Below, piece by piece: positions 61,879 to 64,000 of a stretch of DNA of 64,000 nucleotides. The position numbers were made by a program, and so were the translations under genes. The notes below the pieces were generated by a model. It worked only from the letters and a program-made list of their open reading frames with translations. It ran no database searches and had not been told where the DNA came from. Source of the stretch: Algoriphagus sp. Lineage in GTDB: Bacteria; Bacteroidota; Bacteroidia; Cytophagales; Cyclobacteriaceae. Position 1 is the first letter of the stretch, and every line of letters begins with the position of its first letter. The DNA is taken from assembly GCF_030694375.1 (NCBI RefSeq), contig NZ_JAUXYL010000020.1:310001-374000 (forward strand), in the 5' to 3' direction.

Positions 61879-61916
61879 TTTTTTAATGTGTTTAAGGAAT
61901 TTGAATAAACAGACCG

Positions 61917-61948
61917 CAAAAGTAGAGTAATTGACGTTCTATTCCAAA
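61917..61948 (-). promoter_or_regulatory. rpsF operon promoter
   Basis: TTTG (61945-61948), 20-nt spacer, TACTTTTG (61917-61924) on the minus strand, 38 bases before the rpsF start. Same geometry as the tRNA-Gln promoter. Confidence 0.8.
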
Positions 61949-61980
61949 TCTAAATCCAGAATTGAACCGGGTATAAAACA

Positions 61981-62009
61981 GAAAAGCCTCCGATTAAGGA
62001 GGCTTTTCG
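61981..62009 (-). terminator. Terminator of the coiled-coil gene
   Basis: AAAAGCCTCC / GGAGGCTTTT with a GATTAA-type loop, 13 bases beyond the stop of the coiled-coil gene (minus strand) and before the rpsF promoter. Confidence 0.8.
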
Positions 62010-62022
62010 TTAGAAGATCAAA

Positions 62023-62952
62023 TTATTTCACGCTGAATGTCTTAGAACCCACTTGGTAGTTGTCTACAAAAATCTTTACCTGATGGTTTCCAGAAGTGTA
62101 ATCCGAGCCTTTTTCATAATAGAAAGTCAATTCCTGCTCTGAATTGTTGAAAATAATATCCTGCTTGACGGTGTAAAACTGCTCTACGCCATTGATCATA
62201 AAAGTGCCAGATCCTTTAGCCACGTCAAATATAGGCTGTGAATTTGCATCCAAGACCTGCACATAAACATTTCTTGGGCCCTTTTCAGCCACTTTGTTGT
62301 CAGCTAAATTGAAGCTCACTTTCAGGCGTTCGATCTGTCGATTTTTAAAATCTTTGGTCGTTTCCACGCGCTCTTTTCCGCGCGAGTTTACAGCTGCAAT
62401 ATTAATGTTTTCAGCCTTAAGCATTGAGGCCACGTCTACTTTTGCCTGAAGATCTTGTTTTTGCATATTCAACTGAACAACTTCTTCCTCGATCTCTGCT
62501 TGAGTTGTTTTCAAATCCTGATTTTCTGCAAAAAGCTGCTGATTTGCGGCCCTCAACTCCAATATCTCCTGATCTTTTTGTGCGATCAGACCATTCAGAT
62601 TTGTAATCTTGCCATTGAGCGCTGCGATTTCGGAAGTACTTCGCTGTCGAGTTGAATTCCTTTCTGCAATTAATTGATCTCTTACCGCCTCAAGGGCTTG
62701 AACATCCCCTCCAAGCTTTTCTATTTCCTGAATTCTGAGGTTAAGTTGAAAGGTGACAGAATCCAATCTATTGTTTAGTTCATTATTCTCAGTGGAAAGC
62801 AGAAGTATTTCTTCAGTTTTTTTAGTGCGATCCACATAGTCAAAATAAAGTTTTACACCACTGATGATGACTAACAAAACCAGAACTATGATAATGATGT
62901 TTTTATTCTGGTCTTTGTTTTGGCTTGGTTCTTTTTCGAAATTCGAACTCAT
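62023..62952 (-). CDS. Single-pass membrane coiled-coil protein
   Basis: 309 residues. Charged N-terminus, one transmembrane segment (about 19-37, IIIIVLVLLVIISGVKLYF), a long coiled coil (about 45-175), then a beta-rich C-terminal domain (about 195-309, RLKVSFNLADNKVAEKGPRNVYVQVLDA to KIFVDNYQVGSKTFSV). Likely a periplasmic or cytoplasmic scaffold anchored in the inner membrane; no known function. Divergent from the methyltransferase gene with 29 bp between. Confidence 0.8.
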   Translation of the reverse strand: MSSNFEKEPSQNKDQNKNIIIIVLVLLVIISGVKLYFDYVDRTKKTEEILLLSTENNELNNRLDSVTFQLNLRIQEIEKLGGDVQALEAVRDQLIAERNSTRQRSTSEIAALNGKITNLNGLIAQKDQEILELRAANQQLFAENQDLKTTQAEIEEEVVQLNMQKQDLQAKVDVASMLKAENINIAAVNSRGKERVETTKDFKNRQIERLKVSFNLADNKVAEKGPRNVYVQVLDANSQPIFDVAKGSGTFMINGVEQFYTVKQDIIFNNSEQELTFYYEKGSDYTSGNHQVKIFVDNYQVGSKTFSVK

Positions 62953-62981
62953 GATTTATACTTAGTTTAGATGCTTTTGAT

Positions 62982-63572
62982 ATGCAAAATTTAAATGAGA
63001 ATTTTTGGTCATCCAGATATCTGACTGGAACTACCGGATGGGATATCGGCTCACCTTCACCTCCTCTTTATCAATATCTTTGCCAAATTGATACTAAAAC
63101 TCTTGCTGTCCTCGTTCCCGGTGCAGGCAATGCTTATGAAATAGCAGCAGCATGGAATCTAGGCTTTAAAAACATCCACTTATTGGACATTTCTTTATTT
63201 CCAATTAAGAATTTTTTAGATATTAATCCTTCGTTTCCAACTGGACAAACACACCACCAGGATTTTTTTGAACATCAAGGCAGGTATGATTTAATCCTTG
63301 AGCAGACCTTTTTCTGTGCCCTTGACCCTGAATTAAGGCCGCTTTACGCTAAAAAAATGCATGAATTGCTTAAGCCCGGAGGAAGGCTCGTCGGAGTTTT
63401 ATTTGATAAAGAGTTTGATAAAACAGGCCCTCCTTTTGGGGGTAAAAAAGAAGAATACCGAGGCTATTTTGAGCCTTATTTTACTTTCGAAAAGTTTGAG
63501 CCATGTTATAATTCTATTCCGGAAAGAATGGGAACTGAGCTTTTTATCAATTTTAAAAAATCAGAGAGCTAG
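62982..63572 (+). CDS. TPMT-family class I SAM-dependent methyltransferase
   Basis: 196 residues: FWSSRYLTGTTGWDIGSPSPPL, VLVPGAGNAYEIAAAWNLGFKNIHLLDIS (SAM-binding glycine-rich and acidic loop), LEQTFFCALDPELRPLYAKKMHELLKPGGRLVGVLFDKEF and PPFGGKKEEYRGYF, typical of the thiopurine/thiol methyltransferase group (TPMT and plant thiol methyltransferases). Cytoplasmic; substrate unknown. Overlaps the next gene by 12 bases at the end. Confidence 0.88.
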   Translation: MQNLNENFWSSRYLTGTTGWDIGSPSPPLYQYLCQIDTKTLAVLVPGAGNAYEIAAAWNLGFKNIHLLDISLFPIKNFLDINPSFPTGQTHHQDFFEHQGRYDLILEQTFFCALDPELRPLYAKKMHELLKPGGRLVGVLFDKEFDKTGPPFGGKKEEYRGYFEPYFTFEKFEPCYNSIPERMGTELFINFKKSES

Positions 63573-64000
63573 AATTAAATCAGTTTTTTTACTAGGAAAA
63601 TCAAAAAATATAATTCCACACTCAAAGAAGTCCAGGGATAATTTTACTTCAGGATAAGACTTGATTTCCTCCCAGGCTTGCTCCATCTCCTCAGACCAAT
63701 GAATATCACCTATTGCGTAAATTGATTTAGAATGGGCTTTTGAAAGTAAGGTTTTGAATGATGAAATTGTCCCTTCGTAGGTATGGTTGGCGTCAATCAA
63801 GGCGAAATCAACTGCTGAAATTGTGCTTAGCAACAAGGGTAATCTCTCTTTTATCGATCCTAATATGAATTTCGTGTTTGACGGGATTGGTTCGCGTCGA
63901 GCTACAGTTTGAATCTCTGGAGAACCCTCGAATGTGTAAAGCTTTCCTTTGGTTTGCCTATCAAGATATCGAGTGGAAATACCAACACAAGTTCCTAATT
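63561..64000 (-). CDS. Class I SAM-dependent methyltransferase, C-terminal part
   Basis: The frame is open to the window end, so the N-terminus lies beyond base 64000. Visible: LGTCVGISTRYLDRQTKGKLYTFEGSPEIQTVARR (SAM-binding start and acidic residue), PLLLSTISAVDFALIDANHTYEGTI (acidic loop with D-A-N-H), and WEEIKSYPEVKLSLDFFECGIIFF. It resembles O-methyltransferase/class I methyltransferases that act on small molecules or surface carbohydrates. Start and substrate cannot be seen. Confidence 0.8.
   Translation of the reverse strand, partial: LGTCVGISTRYLDRQTKGKLYTFEGSPEIQTVARREPIPSNTKFILGSIKERLPLLLSTISAVDFALIDANHTYEGTISSFKTLLSKAHSKSIYAIGDIHWSEEMEQAWEEIKSYPEVKLSLDFFECGIIFFDFPSKKTDLILAL

Overview
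The window looks like a chromosomal segment of a Bacteroidota bacterium, most likely order Cytophagales (Cyclobacteriaceae or Algoriphagus-like). This is inferred from two SusC/SusD outer-membrane pairs, many lipoproteins, promoters of the Bacteroidota type (TTTG, about 20 nt, TAnnTTTG), few Shine-Dalgarno sequences, a two-subunit methylmalonyl-CoA mutase and Cytophagales-style hypothetical proteins. No phage, plasmid or CRISPR signal was seen. The only intact mobile element is one IS1595-family insertion.

Layout. 1-5.1 kb: 3' end of a BON/LysM protein, purH, purN, a VOC protein, a DoxX-like membrane protein and a small conserved protein. 5.1-10.4 kb: dnaA, an AT-rich stretch with DnaA-box-like sites, and mutA-mutB. 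10.3-17.4 kb: a tightly coupled minus-strand operon (Nudix-type regulator, carboxylesterase, CitMHS transporter, AtuA-like protein, AtuA C-domain protein) opposite a second carboxylesterase, with a 23-bp palindrome between them that is a good operator candidate. 17.4-29 kb: lipoproteins, an amidohydrolase, small proteins, a DUF4143 ATPase preceded by a 32-bp-periodic repeat array, a MarR-ferredoxin reductase-ferredoxin unit, a 47-residue basic protein, hisS, ybaB, a glycosyltransferase and PspC. 29-51 kb: a TPR protein, then two susC-susD pairs separated by the IS, an FG-GAP/UnbV lipoprotein, a creatininase-like hydrolase, glycosylasparaginase, cutC and a heme c/FG-GAP lipoprotein. 51-64 kb: CBS protein, metZ under a SAM riboswitch, pth, rplY, prs, an M14 peptidase, a dienelactone hydrolase gene with an in-frame stop, EcsC protein, tRNA-Gln, the rpsF-rpsR-rplI operon, a coiled-coil protein and two methyltransferases (the last truncated by the window end).

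How the genes may work together. The Nudix-regulated cluster looks like an ester/organic-acid catabolic unit: exported esterases, a carboxylate transporter and AtuA-type enzymes, beside a methylmalonyl-CoA mutase that could receive propionyl-CoA. The 31-51 kb region looks like a polysaccharide-utilisation-style locus whose enzymes are amidases (glycosylasparaginase, creatininase-like) rather than glycosidases, which suggests uptake and breakdown of glycoasparagine or other amide-bearing compounds. Both functional pictures are inferences from gene content.

The most unusual sequence-level observations are the 32-bp-periodic array before the ATPase gene, the shared susC leaders carrying an identical five-codon upstream ORF, the 23-bp operator candidate beside a Nudix regulator with a degenerate Nudix box, the SAM riboswitch before metZ, the exact ends and target duplication of the IS, and the nonsense-interrupted dienelactone hydrolase.
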